Source of the DNA: Pseudosulfitobacter sp. DSM 107133
GTDB lineage: Bacteria; Pseudomonadota; Alphaproteobacteria; Rhodobacterales; Rhodobacteraceae
NCBI RefSeq assembly: GCF_022788695.1
Contig: NZ_CP085156.1
Span: 182,684 to 246,683, forward strand
Length of the DNA: 64,000 nucleotides
Direction of reading: 5' to 3'
A program made the position numbers and the translations under genes. Position 1 is the first letter of the stretch. Every line of letters starts with the position of its first letter. This document shows, piece by piece, positions 38,188 through 47,700 of the stretch. The notes beneath the pieces were generated by a model. That model did no database searches. It saw only the letters and a program-made list of their open reading frames with translations, and was not told the origin of the DNA.

Positions 38188-39225
38188 CTAGAACCGCGTG
38201 ATGACCGTGGCGCCGACAGATTGGAATTTGTCCATGTCCATCAGCGCCTGCGGCGCCTCGCCCAGACTGATCTGATTGCCCACCAACCGCGCCGGGTCCA
38301 GCTTGCCGCTGGCAACCATGTCCAGCATCGCGCCATACCGGTGCGCCTGCATCCCGTGCGAGCCCAGCAATTCGATTTCCTGCCCCACGATCCTGGGCAT
38401 GGGAATGGCCGGCGCCGCATGATCGCCCAGCATCAGCCCAACCTGAATGTGTTTCCCCCGTGGCCGCAGGCACAGGATTGAATTGGTCATGGTTACCGGA
38501 TGGCCAAGCGCATCCAGCGACACATGGGCACCCCCCCGAGTGATCTCCCTGATCGCCGCCGGAACATCGGCCTCGCCACCGTTGACGACAGCCACCGCCC
38601 CCAGCTTTTGCGCAAGGGCGAGCTTGGCCGGATCAAGATCAACGCCGATCACATTGGCCCCGACAGCCGTGGCAATCATCACCGCCGACAGCCCCACACC
38701 GCCGCAGCCATGCACCGCCACCCATTGCCCCGCGCCGACCTTGCCCTGATCTATCACCGCACGAAACGACGTGGCAAACCGGCAGCCAAGGCTGGCAGCG
38801 GTGGCGAAATCCATGCTTTCCGGCAGCGCCACAAGGTTCAGATCTGCCTGATGAATGCCGACATATTCCGCAAAAGACCCCCAATGGGTAAAGCCGGGCT
38901 GTTCCTGATGCAGGCACACCTGCTGATGTCCAGCGTGGCATTCCGAACAGCTGCCGCAGCCACATATGAACGGAACGGTCACCTTGTCCCCAACCTTCCA
39001 GTTGCTCACATCCTTGCCCACCGCTTCGACCACGCCGGCCAGTTCGTGCCCCGGCACATGCGGCAGGTCGATATCGCTGTCGTGCCCCATCCACCCGTGC
39101 CAGTCGCTGCGACAAACGCCTGTGGCCGCGACCTTCAGAACAACCCCATGCGCCTCGGGGCCGGGGTCCGCCACCGTGACCAGTTTGGGCGCTTCTTGGA
39201 ACTTTTCGAACAGGACGGCTTTCAT
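38188..39225 (-). CDS. Zinc-dependent alcohol dehydrogenase family protein
   Basis: The 345-residue medium-chain dehydrogenase has catalytic zinc ligands Cys38 in [11 protein letters not shown] and His-Glu in [11 protein letters not shown]. The structural-zinc cysteines are in [17 protein letters not shown] and the NAD motif is [15 protein letters not shown]. Length is normal. It lies alone, downstream of the second hyuB gene, with a perfect 11-bp dyad about 46-82 bp upstream of its start. The alcohol or aldehyde substrate is unknown; it could serve the adjacent heterocycle pathway. Confidence 0.92.
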   Translation of the reverse strand: MKAVLFEKFQEAPKLVTVADPGPEAHGVVLKVAATGVCRSDWHGWMGHDSDIDLPHVPGHELAGVVEAVGKDVSNWKVGDKVTVPFICGCGSCSECHAGHQQVCLHQEQPGFTHWGSFAEYVGIHQADLNLVALPESMDFATAASLGCRFATSFRAVIDQGKVGAGQWVAVHGCGGVGLSAVMIATAVGANVIGVDLDPAKLALAQKLGAVAVVNGGEADVPAAIREITRGGAHVSLDALGHPVTMTNSILCLRPRGKHIQVGLMLGDHAAPAIPMPRIVGQEIELLGSHGMQAHRYGAMLDMVASGKLDPARLVGNQISLGEAPQALMDMDKFQSVGATVITRF

Positions 39226-39270
39226 GGCAGGGTCTTTTCACTAGGGGTTTGAAAGGGTCGCAGTCACCGG

Positions 39271-39307
39271 CGACAGGTCTGGATGATGGTTTACAACAGA
39301 CCTGTCG
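39271..39307. promoter_or_regulatory. Perfect 11-bp dyad between hyuB and the alcohol dehydrogenase
   Basis: CGACAGGTCTG (39271-39281) and CAGACCTGTCG (39297-39307) are exact complements with a 15-bp spacer. On the minus strand it follows the hyuB stop by 20 nt and precedes the dehydrogenase start by 46 nt. It could be a terminator stem lacking a T-tract or an operator for the dehydrogenase. Confidence 0.5.
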
Positions 39308-39327
39308 GCGTCAAGCAACCCGCCACA

Positions 39328-41007
39328 TCACGTCCCGAACAGCCGCGCCGCCTCTTCGCTGGTATAGCGCCCCAGCCGCACATCTTCGGCGACCAGTGCC
39401 GGATCACGGTCTTTCGCAGGCCCATAGCCCCCGCCGCCGGGCGTGCGCACCCGCACCCGGTCTCCGGCTTTCAGCGCGATGTCCTGCGCCTTGGACAGAT
39501 GTTCAGGCACAAATTCCTTGCCCGATTGCGTGACCACAACGCGGTTCTTGCCGCCATCCTCGCCGCCCAGAACACCCTGAGGGCCGAAACGCCCGTGATC
39601 CATCACGAAACTGGCCCGCGCCGTGCCGCGCAGGATTTCCACCTCGTAATCCAGCCCGAAACCGCCGCGCTGCGCCCCCGCGCCGCCCGACCCGTCGTGC
39701 AGGGCATAGCGGTGGTACAGGATCGGAAACTGCTGCTCCATGATCTCGACCGGTGGGGATTTGGAAATGCCGATGGTTGAACAGCCGTTCGAAATGCCGT
39801 CACCCCCCGCATAGCCGCCGTAACCGCCGCCCGAAATCTGGTACATCACATAGCTGCGCCCCTCTTCAGGGATGTCACCCCCCAGCGCAAAGTTGCCCGA
39901 GGATCCGGCGGGCGCGGCTGTCACGAGATCCGGCAAGGGCACCACCAACGCGGCAAAAACCGCCTCGGCAATCCGCTGGCTGACCTCGGCGGCACAGCCC
40001 GACACGGGGCGCGGGTATTGCGCATCAAGGAAGGTGTCGACAGGGCGCACAATCTCCAACGGCTCGAACGCGCCCGCGCTGATCGGCACGTCGGGGAAAA
40101 TATGGCGCATCGCCAGATAGACCGAGGAATGCGTTGTCGCCAGAACCGAGTTCATCGGCCCCGCACAGGGCGCGGACGAGCCGGTGAAGTCAAAGCTCAA
40201 CCCGTCGCCATCCGCCGTGATCGCCAGCCTGATTTCCAGCGGCTCATCCACCACCCCGTCGCTGTCCACATAGGCGGTCGACCGGTACACACCGGGCGGG
40301 ATCGCCGCGATGTTCGCGCGCATCTGCTGGGCCGCGCGGGTGCGCAGCTCGGCAATGGCTGCGCGCACCGTGTCGTCGCCATAGCGGTCCAGCAACCGCA
40401 CCAGACGCGACTGCCCCACATACAATGCCGCCGCCTGCGCCTTCACATCGCCGATCCGCTGTTCCGACACGCGAATGTTGGAACAGATGATGGCGTAAAT
40501 CTCGGCGTCCATCTCGCCCTCTTTGAACAGGCGCACAGGCGGCAGCCGCAGCCCTTCCTGTTCAACCGAGGTGGCCGAGGCCGAAAAGCCCCCCGGCACC
40601 GCGCCACCTGTATCGGGCCAGTGGCCGGTGTTGGACAGCCAGCAGAAAATCTCGCCGTTCCGGTAGACGGGCATGGCAAAGCGCACATCCATCAAATGCG
40701 TGCCGCCCAGATAGGGATCGTTCACGATGTAAATGTCGCCCGGCTTGGGCTTGGCCGCTTTGCCGTCGCGGATCATCTGGATCAGGGTCGCCGTCGAAAA
40801 CTGCATGGTCCCGACAAACACCGGCAACCCTTGTGACCCCTGCGCAATCAGGCTGCCGTCAACGGCAGAATATATCCCGTCCGATCGGTCGTTGGCCTCG
40901 GCAATCACCGGCGAGAATGCGGCGCGGGAAAACGACAGGTCCATTTCGTCACAGACCTGTTGCAGGCCCGACTGGATCACTGTCAGTGTAATCGGATCAA
41001 TGCTCAT
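39328..41007 (-). CDS. hyuB: Hydantoinase B / 5-oxoprolinase B family protein (second HyuB)
   Basis: The 559-residue protein has the HyuB features: SIDPITLTVIQSGLQQVCDE at the start, the CDEMDLSFSRAAFSP segment, IVNDPYLGGTHLMD, a SNTGHWPDTGG segment and RVRTPGGGGYGPA near the end. It partners HyuA (41004) in an ATP-dependent ring-opening or carboxylating enzyme. Its ATG overlaps the hyuA stop (ATGA). It is the last gene of the minus-strand operon starting at 46616. It lacks the long C-terminal tail seen in the HyuB at 15333. Confidence 0.93.
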   Translation of the reverse strand: MSIDPITLTVIQSGLQQVCDEMDLSFSRAAFSPVIAEANDRSDGIYSAVDGSLIAQGSQGLPVFVGTMQFSTATLIQMIRDGKAAKPKPGDIYIVNDPYLGGTHLMDVRFAMPVYRNGEIFCWLSNTGHWPDTGGAVPGGFSASATSVEQEGLRLPPVRLFKEGEMDAEIYAIICSNIRVSEQRIGDVKAQAAALYVGQSRLVRLLDRYGDDTVRAAIAELRTRAAQQMRANIAAIPPGVYRSTAYVDSDGVVDEPLEIRLAITADGDGLSFDFTGSSAPCAGPMNSVLATTHSSVYLAMRHIFPDVPISAGAFEPLEIVRPVDTFLDAQYPRPVSGCAAEVSQRIAEAVFAALVVPLPDLVTAAPAGSSGNFALGGDIPEEGRSYVMYQISGGGYGGYAGGDGISNGCSTIGISKSPPVEIMEQQFPILYHRYALHDGSGGAGAQRGGFGLDYEVEILRGTARASFVMDHGRFGPQGVLGGEDGGKNRVVVTQSGKEFVPEHLSKAQDIALKAGDRVRVRTPGGGGYGPAKDRDPALVAEDVRLGRYTSEEAARLFGT

Positions 41008-43067
41008 GGCTGCTCTCCCAGGGTTACGATCAGGTTGCCGTCGGCGTCCTGCACGGCAGTGTCGCCCGGCTCCATCACCAGCGTGCAATCCATCTGTTCC
41101 ACGATCACTGGCCCTGTCAGCGTTGCGTCCGCGGGCAGGTGGTCGCGCCAATAGACCGGCGTGTCGACCCAAGCATCGAACCACACGGACCGCGTGCCTG
41201 TCTGCGCCTCGGCCAGCGTCGCGCGGCGTTCGGCGGTATCGATCAACAGCGACAGGTCCACCTCGGGGCGGCGCCCGATCACGGATGTGTTCACATTGAC
41301 CAGCGCGGGGCGGATTTCGGGCAGCGTCACCTGAAACCGCCGGAAATAGGCTTCTTCAAACAGCGCCTGCAACGCCGCGCGGGTCGGCGTGGCATCGGGC
41401 AGCGGCACCCTCAGCAAATGCGTCTGGCCGATAAACTGCATGTCCACCGAATGCATCAGGCGCAGCTCGGCAATCTCGACCCGCTCGCGGCCAATCGCGG
41501 CGGTGCCATCCTCGATCTGGCGGGCAAAGGCGGCGTGAACCTCGTCGATGTCGCAGTGATCCAGCGGGGTGTTCACCGTCTGCACAAAGTCGTGCCGCAG
41601 GTCGGCCACGATACAGCCCAGGGCGTTGGTGATACCGGGGCGCGCAGGCACCAACACGCGCGGCACGCCCAGCTCGCGGGCAATGGCGCAGGCGTGCAAC
41701 GGCCCCGCCCCGCCAAAGGCGAACAGGGCAAAATCGCGCGGGTCCTCGCCCAGTGAAATCGACACCATCCGCACCGCATCGGCCATCTTGGCCGTGGCAA
41801 TACGCAGCACCGCCGCCGCCGCCTGCACCGCATCCAGCCCCAGCGGATCACCCAGCTTGGCCGCAAAGACATCGCGGATCATGTCGATCGAGACATCCCC
41901 CGAAATCGTGTTCAGCTTGCCCGGATTCATCCGCCCGAGCAGCATGTTCGCATCCGAAATCGTCGGCTCGGTCCCGCCCTTGCCGTAACAGATCGGCCCG
42001 GGAGTCGATCCCGCGCTGTCCGGTCCCACCTGCAACAGCCCGGCCGCATTCACCCGCGCGATGGAACCGCCACCGGCCCCCACGGTGCGCACATCGACCA
42101 TCGGCACGTGGATCGGCATCGCGTATTCAATCTCGATCTCGTGGCTGACGGCAGGGTCTGCGCCACGGATCATCGCCACATCGGTGCTGGTGCCGCCCAT
42201 GTCATAGGTCAGCAGGTCGGGAATGCCCGCGCGCCGCCCGGTATAGGCCGCTGCCATCACACCCGAGGCGGGCCCCGACATCACCGTCTTGGCCGCTTCC
42301 TCGGCCACGATGCGCGCCGACACCATGCCGCCGTTGCCGTTCATCACCAGCAGATCACGGGTATAGCCCCGCTCGGCCAGCCGGTCCGCCAAGCGCTCGA
42401 CATAGCGCCGCAAGAGCGGCTGCACCGAGGCATTCACCGCCGCCGTCACCCCGCGCTCGAACTCGCGGCTTTCCGACAGCAGCGCGCTGCCCAGCGTGAT
42501 GTTGCCGTTGGGCCATTCCTCGCGCGCAATCTCGCCCGCGCGGATTTCGTGGGCGGGGTTGGCATAGGCATGCAGGAAATGGATCACCAAGGCCTCGCAA
42601 TCCTCGGCCACCAGCTTGCGCAGGGCCACGCGCAACGCGTCCTCGTCCAGCGCCAGATATTCAGAACCATCCGCAAGCGTACGTTCCGGCACCTCGAGGC
42701 GCAGATCGCGCGGGATCAGCGGGCGGAACTGCCCCGACATGCCATAGGCCTGCGGCCGGGTCCGTCGCCCCAGCTCCAGCACGTCCCGAAAGCCCATCGT
42801 GGTGATCAGCCCTGTCTTGCACAGCCGCCGCTCCAGCACGGCGTTGGTGGTGGTCGTGGTCCCATGCACGATCAGGTCCAGCATCGCCGCATCCACTCCG
42901 GCCGCGTCCAGAGCCGCCAGCACCCCATGCGCCTGATTGTCCAGCGTTGTCGGCACCTTGGCCAGTTTTACCCGCCCCGTACGGCTGTCGTAATGTACCA
43001 GATCGGTGAACGTCCCACCCACGTCGATACCGGCAAAGCTGCCGCTCAGTTCACTTGCGTCTGTCAT
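41004..43067 (-). CDS. hyuA: Hydantoinase A / 5-oxoprolinase A family protein (second HyuA)
   Basis: The 687-residue protein has FAGIDVGGTFTDLVHYD, LIVHGTTTTTNAVLERR, LTYDMGGTSTDVAMI, ICYGKGGTEPTISDAN and FAFGGAGPLHACAIAREL, the complete HyuA pattern. The start MTDASEL at 43067 is chosen because it overlaps the upstream stop by ATGA; a longer frame to 43199 is an antisense artefact. It supplies ATP-driven activation for lactam or hydantoin opening. Coupling to a molybdenum hydroxylase suggests that the substrate is a hydroxylated N-heterocycle. Confidence 0.93.
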   Translation of the reverse strand: MTDASELSGSFAGIDVGGTFTDLVHYDSRTGRVKLAKVPTTLDNQAHGVLAALDAAGVDAAMLDLIVHGTTTTTNAVLERRLCKTGLITTMGFRDVLELGRRTRPQAYGMSGQFRPLIPRDLRLEVPERTLADGSEYLALDEDALRVALRKLVAEDCEALVIHFLHAYANPAHEIRAGEIAREEWPNGNITLGSALLSESREFERGVTAAVNASVQPLLRRYVERLADRLAERGYTRDLLVMNGNGGMVSARIVAEEAAKTVMSGPASGVMAAAYTGRRAGIPDLLTYDMGGTSTDVAMIRGADPAVSHEIEIEYAMPIHVPMVDVRTVGAGGGSIARVNAAGLLQVGPDSAGSTPGPICYGKGGTEPTISDANMLLGRMNPGKLNTISGDVSIDMIRDVFAAKLGDPLGLDAVQAAAAVLRIATAKMADAVRMVSISLGEDPRDFALFAFGGAGPLHACAIARELGVPRVLVPARPGITNALGCIVADLRHDFVQTVNTPLDHCDIDEVHAAFARQIEDGTAAIGRERVEIAELRLMHSVDMQFIGQTHLLRVPLPDATPTRAALQALFEEAYFRRFQVTLPEIRPALVNVNTSVIGRRPEVDLSLLIDTAERRATLAEAQTGTRSVWFDAWVDTPVYWRDHLPADATLTGPVIVEQMDCTLVMEPGDTAVQDADGNLIVTLGEQP

Positions 43068-45790
43068 ATAGAAGCCTTGTCTTTCTGCGCGAGGATCGCG
43101 GCGCGGATGCGGTCCGGTGTCGCCGGAAGATGGTGGATGCGCGCGCCGCTGGCGTCCGCGATGGCGTTCAAAATGGCGGGGGCCGTGGGGATCAGGCAAT
43201 GCTCGCCCAGCCCCTTGGCCCCGTAGGGACCGTGTGCGTCGCCGGATTCGATGATGATCGAGGTGATGTCAGGCACGTCGCCCATCGTCGGGATCAGGTA
43301 ATCATGCAGGTTCTCGGTACGTCCGGGCAGGAATTCCTCCATCAGCGCCAGCCCGATGCCCTGTGCAATACCGCCTTCGATCTGCCCTTCGACCAGCAGC
43401 GGATTGATCGCACGGCCCACATCATGCGCGGCGACAAACCGCAACAGCTTGACCGTGCCAAGGGCCATATCGACCTCCAGCTCGACCATCTGCGCCGCCG
43501 TGCCAAAAACCGCATAGGGCGATCCCTGCCCCTTGGCGTCCATCGGCAGGGTCGGCGGATCATAGCTTTCCTGCACTTCCAGCGCATAGCCTTCGGCAGC
43601 AGGCAGTTCGATCCGGCGGCGTACCTCGCCCTCGGACAGCTCGATCGCGCCATCCACAAAGGCAATCGCGGCCCCGTCGCCCACATTGCCCAACCGCAAG
43701 ATCTGCGCCCGCAGCGCTTCACCCGCCAGCCGTGCGGCGTTGCCGGTGATAAAGGTCTGACGGCTTGCCGATGTCTTGCCCGCATCCGGCGTCAGATCGG
43801 TATCGGCGCCAACCAAAGTGACCTGCGACAGCGGCACCCCCAGCGCCTGCGCAAAAATCTGGGTGATGACGGTGTTTGATCCCTGCCCGATATCCACGGC
43901 CCCCTGATGCAGCATCAGTTCCCCGTCCGACGTGACACCCGCGCGGATGGTCGAGGGGTTCGACATCGACGTGTTGCCACAGCCATACCAGCCGCCCGCC
44001 ACGCCAACCCCGCGCTTGATCTGCGCATGGGCCGCGTTGAATGCCCTGGCCTCGGCCAACGCGCGCTCCCATTCGGGTTTCAGCGCGTCAAAGCACGCAT
44101 CAATGCCCATGCCGGTGTCAAACACCTGCCCCGTCACCGTCGCATCGCCGTTTTGCAGACAGTTCAGCCGCCGGAATGCCAGCCGGTCCATGCCCAGATC
44201 ATTGGCCAGCAGATCGAACAACTGTTCCTGCGCCACCGCTGATTGCGGCACGCCAAAGCCGCGAAACGCACCCGCCGGTGTGGTGTTGGTGTGAATGCCC
44301 ACGCTGTTCGCTTCGTAATGCGGCACGCGGTAAGGGCCGGACGCATGGATCGGCACGCGGTTCGCCACGGTCGGCCCCCAGCTGGCATACGCCCCCGTAT
44401 TGAACACACCGTCAAAGCGCGCGCCCACGATCCGCCCGTCTGCATCCGTCCCGATCTTCATCGAAATCTCGGACGGGTGGCGTTTGGTCGAACTGGCGAT
44501 GCTTTCGGCGCGGGTATAGGCCATGCGCACCGGCTGCCCCAATATCCACGCCGCCAGCGCCACATAGGGCTGCGCGGTCAGGTCCAGCTTGGACCCGAAC
44601 CCGCCGCCCACCGCAGTGGGCAGAATGCGCACCGCCGCAGGGTCCAGCCCCAGAATGCCCGCCAGCGCATCGCGGTTCATATAGGGGGCCTGCGTGCAGC
44701 ATTGCACCTCGATCCGGTCGCCCACCCTGCGGGCGCTGGCCGCTTCGGGTTCGATATAGCCGTGTTCGATAAATCCTGTTGAGAAGTCGCCCGCAACCAC
44801 ATGCGCGGCCTGCGCCAAACCCGCTTCGGCATCGCCGCGCGCCACCAGACCGCGACACATCACGTTGTCCGCGCGGTCGGGATGAAGCAGCGCCGCCGCG
44901 TTGGCCCCCGCCGGTGTCAGTTGCGCCGCGCGTTCGTCCCATTCCACCGGAAAGGCGCCCATGGCGTCCAGAACCCCGGCGCGGCCAACCACAGCAGCCA
45001 CCGCCTCGCCTTTGAAGCGCGCCTCGCCTTCGGCAAAAACCGGCTGGTCGATAAACCCCGGAATGACGCCAAACAGGTTCTCCCCCGGCACGTCGCTGGC
45101 GGTCAGGACCAAATCCAGCCCGTTTGCGTCCCGAAACGCCTCCAGATCGCCAAAGCGGAACCCAGCGCGGTGAAACGGCGACCGGATCACCCGCACCGTC
45201 AGCGAATCCGCCGGGGCGACATCATCGCCAAACCGCTCGCTGCCCGACACCTTGGGCCAGCCGTCCAGCCGCGCCACCCGCGCGCCGACGCCGCCTTCGG
45301 TCAATGTCTCGGTGGTCGCACCGGCATCCAGCACCGCCGCGATGATCTTGCGATAGCCGGTGCAACGGCACAGCACCCCGCCCAAGGCATCGGCCACGCG
45401 TTCCTCGGTCAGCGCCGCACCCGAACGCAACAACGCCACCGCCGACACCATCATGCCCGGCGTGCAGATCCCGCATTGCGCCGCCTGATGCCGCTGGAAC
45501 GCCTGCGCCAAACGCGCAGCATCGGCGTCACCGGCAACCAGCCCCGCCTGCGTTTCAACCTGCCGGCCCTGCGCCTGACCGGCTGCGGTGATGCAGGCAC
45601 AGACCGGCGCGCCGTCCAGCAGCACGGTACAGGCCCCGCAATCGCCCGCGTTGCAGCCCACCTTGACATCCAGTGCCCCCGCGCTGTCGCGCAAAACCTC
45701 GGACATCCGCGCCGTGGGCGAAGCAGACAGGGTGATTTCAGCGCCGTTCAGGGTCAGGGCAATCTGCCCCTTGGGTTCGTCAAGCGACAT
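43064..45790 (-). CDS. Molybdenum hydroxylase with fused [2Fe-2S] and molybdopterin domains (xanthine dehydrogenase family)
   Basis: The 908-residue protein joins a small iron-sulfur subunit (residues about 1-160: CNAGDCGACTVLLDG, QCGICTPGMMV and LCRCTGYRKI) to a large molybdopterin subunit. Large-subunit motifs are AVGGGFGSKLDL, AGAFRGFGVPQ, VDIGQGSNTVITQIF, and the catalytic Glu in GAKGLGEHCLIPT. The FAD domain is separate (45780). Such enzymes hydroxylate N-heteroaromatic rings next to nitrogen using water. The fusion of small and large subunits is less usual. It overlaps the FAD gene by 11 nt and hyuA by 4 nt, so hydroxylation and ring-opening enzymes are co-translated. Confidence 0.92.
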   Translation of the reverse strand: MSLDEPKGQIALTLNGAEITLSASPTARMSEVLRDSAGALDVKVGCNAGDCGACTVLLDGAPVCACITAAGQAQGRQVETQAGLVAGDADAARLAQAFQRHQAAQCGICTPGMMVSAVALLRSGAALTEERVADALGGVLCRCTGYRKIIAAVLDAGATTETLTEGGVGARVARLDGWPKVSGSERFGDDVAPADSLTVRVIRSPFHRAGFRFGDLEAFRDANGLDLVLTASDVPGENLFGVIPGFIDQPVFAEGEARFKGEAVAAVVGRAGVLDAMGAFPVEWDERAAQLTPAGANAAALLHPDRADNVMCRGLVARGDAEAGLAQAAHVVAGDFSTGFIEHGYIEPEAASARRVGDRIEVQCCTQAPYMNRDALAGILGLDPAAVRILPTAVGGGFGSKLDLTAQPYVALAAWILGQPVRMAYTRAESIASSTKRHPSEISMKIGTDADGRIVGARFDGVFNTGAYASWGPTVANRVPIHASGPYRVPHYEANSVGIHTNTTPAGAFRGFGVPQSAVAQEQLFDLLANDLGMDRLAFRRLNCLQNGDATVTGQVFDTGMGIDACFDALKPEWERALAEARAFNAAHAQIKRGVGVAGGWYGCGNTSMSNPSTIRAGVTSDGELMLHQGAVDIGQGSNTVITQIFAQALGVPLSQVTLVGADTDLTPDAGKTSASRQTFITGNAARLAGEALRAQILRLGNVGDGAAIAFVDGAIELSEGEVRRRIELPAAEGYALEVQESYDPPTLPMDAKGQGSPYAVFGTAAQMVELEVDMALGTVKLLRFVAAHDVGRAINPLLVEGQIEGGIAQGIGLALMEEFLPGRTENLHDYLIPTMGDVPDITSIIIESGDAHGPYGAKGLGEHCLIPTAPAILNAIADASGARIHHLPATPDRIRAAILAQKDKASI

Positions 45791-46616
45791 CGGTTTTCTC
45801 CACTGCATCCAACAACGTGCGCCGCACCAGCGTGCGCACCGCATCCATGCGAAAGACCGCGCTGGCCCGCACATCATCAATCGGGGTCAACGCGTCCAGC
45901 CGCGCCTCTCCGACGATCCCCCCGACATCTCCCAGCGCGGCCCCGACCAGCGCCGTTTCCAGATCAACCAGCCGCCGCGCCACCGGCGAACATGACCCGA
46001 CAGCGATACGCGCCCGCACGATCCGCCCGCCGTCAGCGTGTACAACAGCGCTGACCATCGCGATCGAAATCACCAGATACCGCCGCGCGCCCAGCTTGCG
46101 AAACGCGCCACAGCCCGGCGCATCATGCACATAGATCGCCGTCATCAGCTCGCCCGCCGCCAGATCGACCTTGCGAACGCCCTGAATGAACGCGCTCAGC
46201 GGCACCCGCCGCGCGCCGCTTGGCCCTGTCAGCTCTACCTCGGCATCCAGCGCCATCAGCGCCGGAACCCCGTCCGCCGCAGGCGAGGCATTGCACAGGT
46301 TCCCCGCAACCGTTCCGGTGTTCTGGATCTGCACCGACCCGACCTCGCGCGCGGCCAGCTTGAGCCCGTCGAACAATGCAGGCAGGTCGGCACGCACCAC
46401 ATCTGTCCAAGTCGTCGCCGCCCCGATCCGCCAGCCCTCATCAACCCGCGCGATCCCGCGCAGCCCCGCCACCGCCGAAACATCAATCATCCGCGCAGGT
46501 GGCGGCGCGGCGCGCAGCCCCGGATAGACATCCGTGCCCCCCGCCAGAACCACCCCGCCGCCTTCGGCCAGCAGGGCAAGGGCCGCGTCCAGTGTCTCGG
46601 GTCGATGAAGCGTCAT
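45780..46616 (-). CDS. FAD-binding subunit of molybdenum hydroxylase (CoxM type)
   Basis: The 278-residue protein has the CoxM/XDH FAD motif VVLAGGTDVYPGLRA (residues about 21-35), followed by IRV-type segments and NTGTVAGNLCNASPAAD, the second FAD signature. It is the electron-transfer subunit of the molybdenum hydroxylase encoded next. It heads the minus-strand operon that runs through the Mo subunit, hyuA and hyuB. A palindrome (46653-46673) and a TTGACA (46705-46710) lie upstream. Confidence 0.92.
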   Translation of the reverse strand: MTLHRPETLDAALALLAEGGGVVLAGGTDVYPGLRAAPPPARMIDVSAVAGLRGIARVDEGWRIGAATTWTDVVRADLPALFDGLKLAAREVGSVQIQNTGTVAGNLCNASPAADGVPALMALDAEVELTGPSGARRVPLSAFIQGVRKVDLAAGELMTAIYVHDAPGCGAFRKLGARRYLVISIAMVSAVVHADGGRIVRARIAVGSCSPVARRLVDLETALVGAALGDVGGIVGEARLDALTPIDDVRASAVFRMDAVRTLVRRTLLDAVEKTDVA

Positions 46617-46652
46617 GTGGTGCCTCTTTCACTGCCCGGACCAGCCCCGGGC

Positions 46653-46710
46653 TTCATTTGTGTGCAAACGATACAGGCACACCGTAGAAACTTGCATGAA
46701 AAGTTGTCAA
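46653..46710 (-). promoter_or_regulatory. Promoter and candidate operator of the molybdenum hydroxylase operon
   Basis: On the minus strand TTGACA (plus coordinates 46705-46710) is followed at 18 bp by TACGGT as a weak -10. Downstream lies a site at 46653-46673 that reads TTCATTTGTGTGCAAACGAT on the plus strand and resembles the sites at 46754 and 47701. A palindrome just past the start point suggests repression. Confidence 0.45.
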
Positions 46711-46753
46711 TCGTCCTGATCGCTTTCGGGCCTTTATCGGCCAAAAAACTTTT

Positions 46754-46773
46754 TTCGTTTGTGTACGAACGAA
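46754..46773. promoter_or_regulatory. Candidate operator upstream of the ferredoxin reductase gene
   Basis: TTCGTTTGTGTACGAACGAA is an almost perfect palindrome 48 bp before the start at 46821. It shares TTCGTTTGT and ACGAA elements with the sites at 46653 and 47701. It may bind a GntR-type dimer. The regulator gene is not in the window. Confidence 0.5.
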
Positions 46774-46820
46774 TTTTGGCGCAGCATCTGCTCTGAAATT
46801 ATGCAGAATGGAGCATTGAG

Positions 46821-47648
46821 ATGACCGATCTTGCCTTTGACCCCATCCTTCAGGGCCAGCCTGCGGGATTCGAAATACCCGCCGCCTGTTTCGGGCTGAC
46901 CGTCACCCAGGTGCAACATTACACCGACCGCCTTTTCCGCTTTCGCGTGACCCGCCCCGCCACGTTCCGTTTCCGCTCGGGCGAGTTTGTGATGATCGGC
47001 CTGCCCAACGCCGACCGGCCTGTCATGCGTGCCTATTCCATTGCGTCGCCCGCATGGGACGACACGCTGGAATTCTACTCGATCAAGGTGCCCGACGGCC
47101 CGCTGACCGAGCATTTGCAAAACATTCAGGTGGGCGACACTGTATTAATGCGCAAGAAACCCACCGGCACGCTGGTGCTTGATGCGCTGACCCCCGGCAA
47201 ACGGCTGTGGATGCTGTCCACTGGCACCGGAATCGCGCCATTTGCATCGCTGATTCGCGATCCCGAGACCTACGAGCGCTTTGACGAGGTGATTCTCTGC
47301 CACGGCTGCCGCGAGGTGGCCGAACTGGCCTATGGCGACGAAATCACCAATGCCACGCTGAACGATCCGCTGGTGGGCGAAGCCGCACAGGGCCGCCTGC
47401 GCCTGTTCAACACCGCCACCCGCGAGGCTTACAAGGTGCAGGGCCGTATCACCGACATGATCCGGTCGGGCACTATATATACGGCCCTCGACGTGCCCCC
47501 GATCACCCCCGCCGACGACCGCGTGATGATCTGCGGTTCGATGGAGATGCTGGCCGATTGCCGCGCCATCTGTCTGGAACACGGACTGGAAGAAGGCGCC
47601 AACAACCGCCCCGCTGAATTCGTGGTCGAAAAGGCGTTTGTAGACTGA
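46821..47648 (+). CDS. fpr: Ferredoxin--NADP+ reductase
   Basis: The 275-residue flavoprotein has the FAD-binding RPVMRAYSIASPAWDDTLEF and FYSIKVPDGPLTEHLQN. It also has the NADP-binding STGTGIAPFASLIRDPE and the C-terminal aromatic-rich VEKAFVD of bacterial Fpr. GGAG precedes the ATG. It probably supplies electrons to the Rieske oxygenase (51343) and/or the 6-hydroxynicotinate reductase-like protein (47768), since no separate oxygenase reductase is present. It is the first plus-strand gene, divergent from the Mo-hydroxylase operon. Confidence 0.93.
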   Translation: MTDLAFDPILQGQPAGFEIPAACFGLTVTQVQHYTDRLFRFRVTRPATFRFRSGEFVMIGLPNADRPVMRAYSIASPAWDDTLEFYSIKVPDGPLTEHLQNIQVGDTVLMRKKPTGTLVLDALTPGKRLWMLSTGTGIAPFASLIRDPETYERFDEVILCHGCREVAELAYGDEITNATLNDPLVGEAAQGRLRLFNTATREAYKVQGRITDMIRSGTIYTALDVPPITPADDRVMICGSMEMLADCRAICLEHGLEEGANNRPAEFVVEKAFVD

Positions 47649-47700
47649 TCCATGACCGAAATCCGCGCAAAACTGTTGACACACAAACGGGTGTCGTGCG

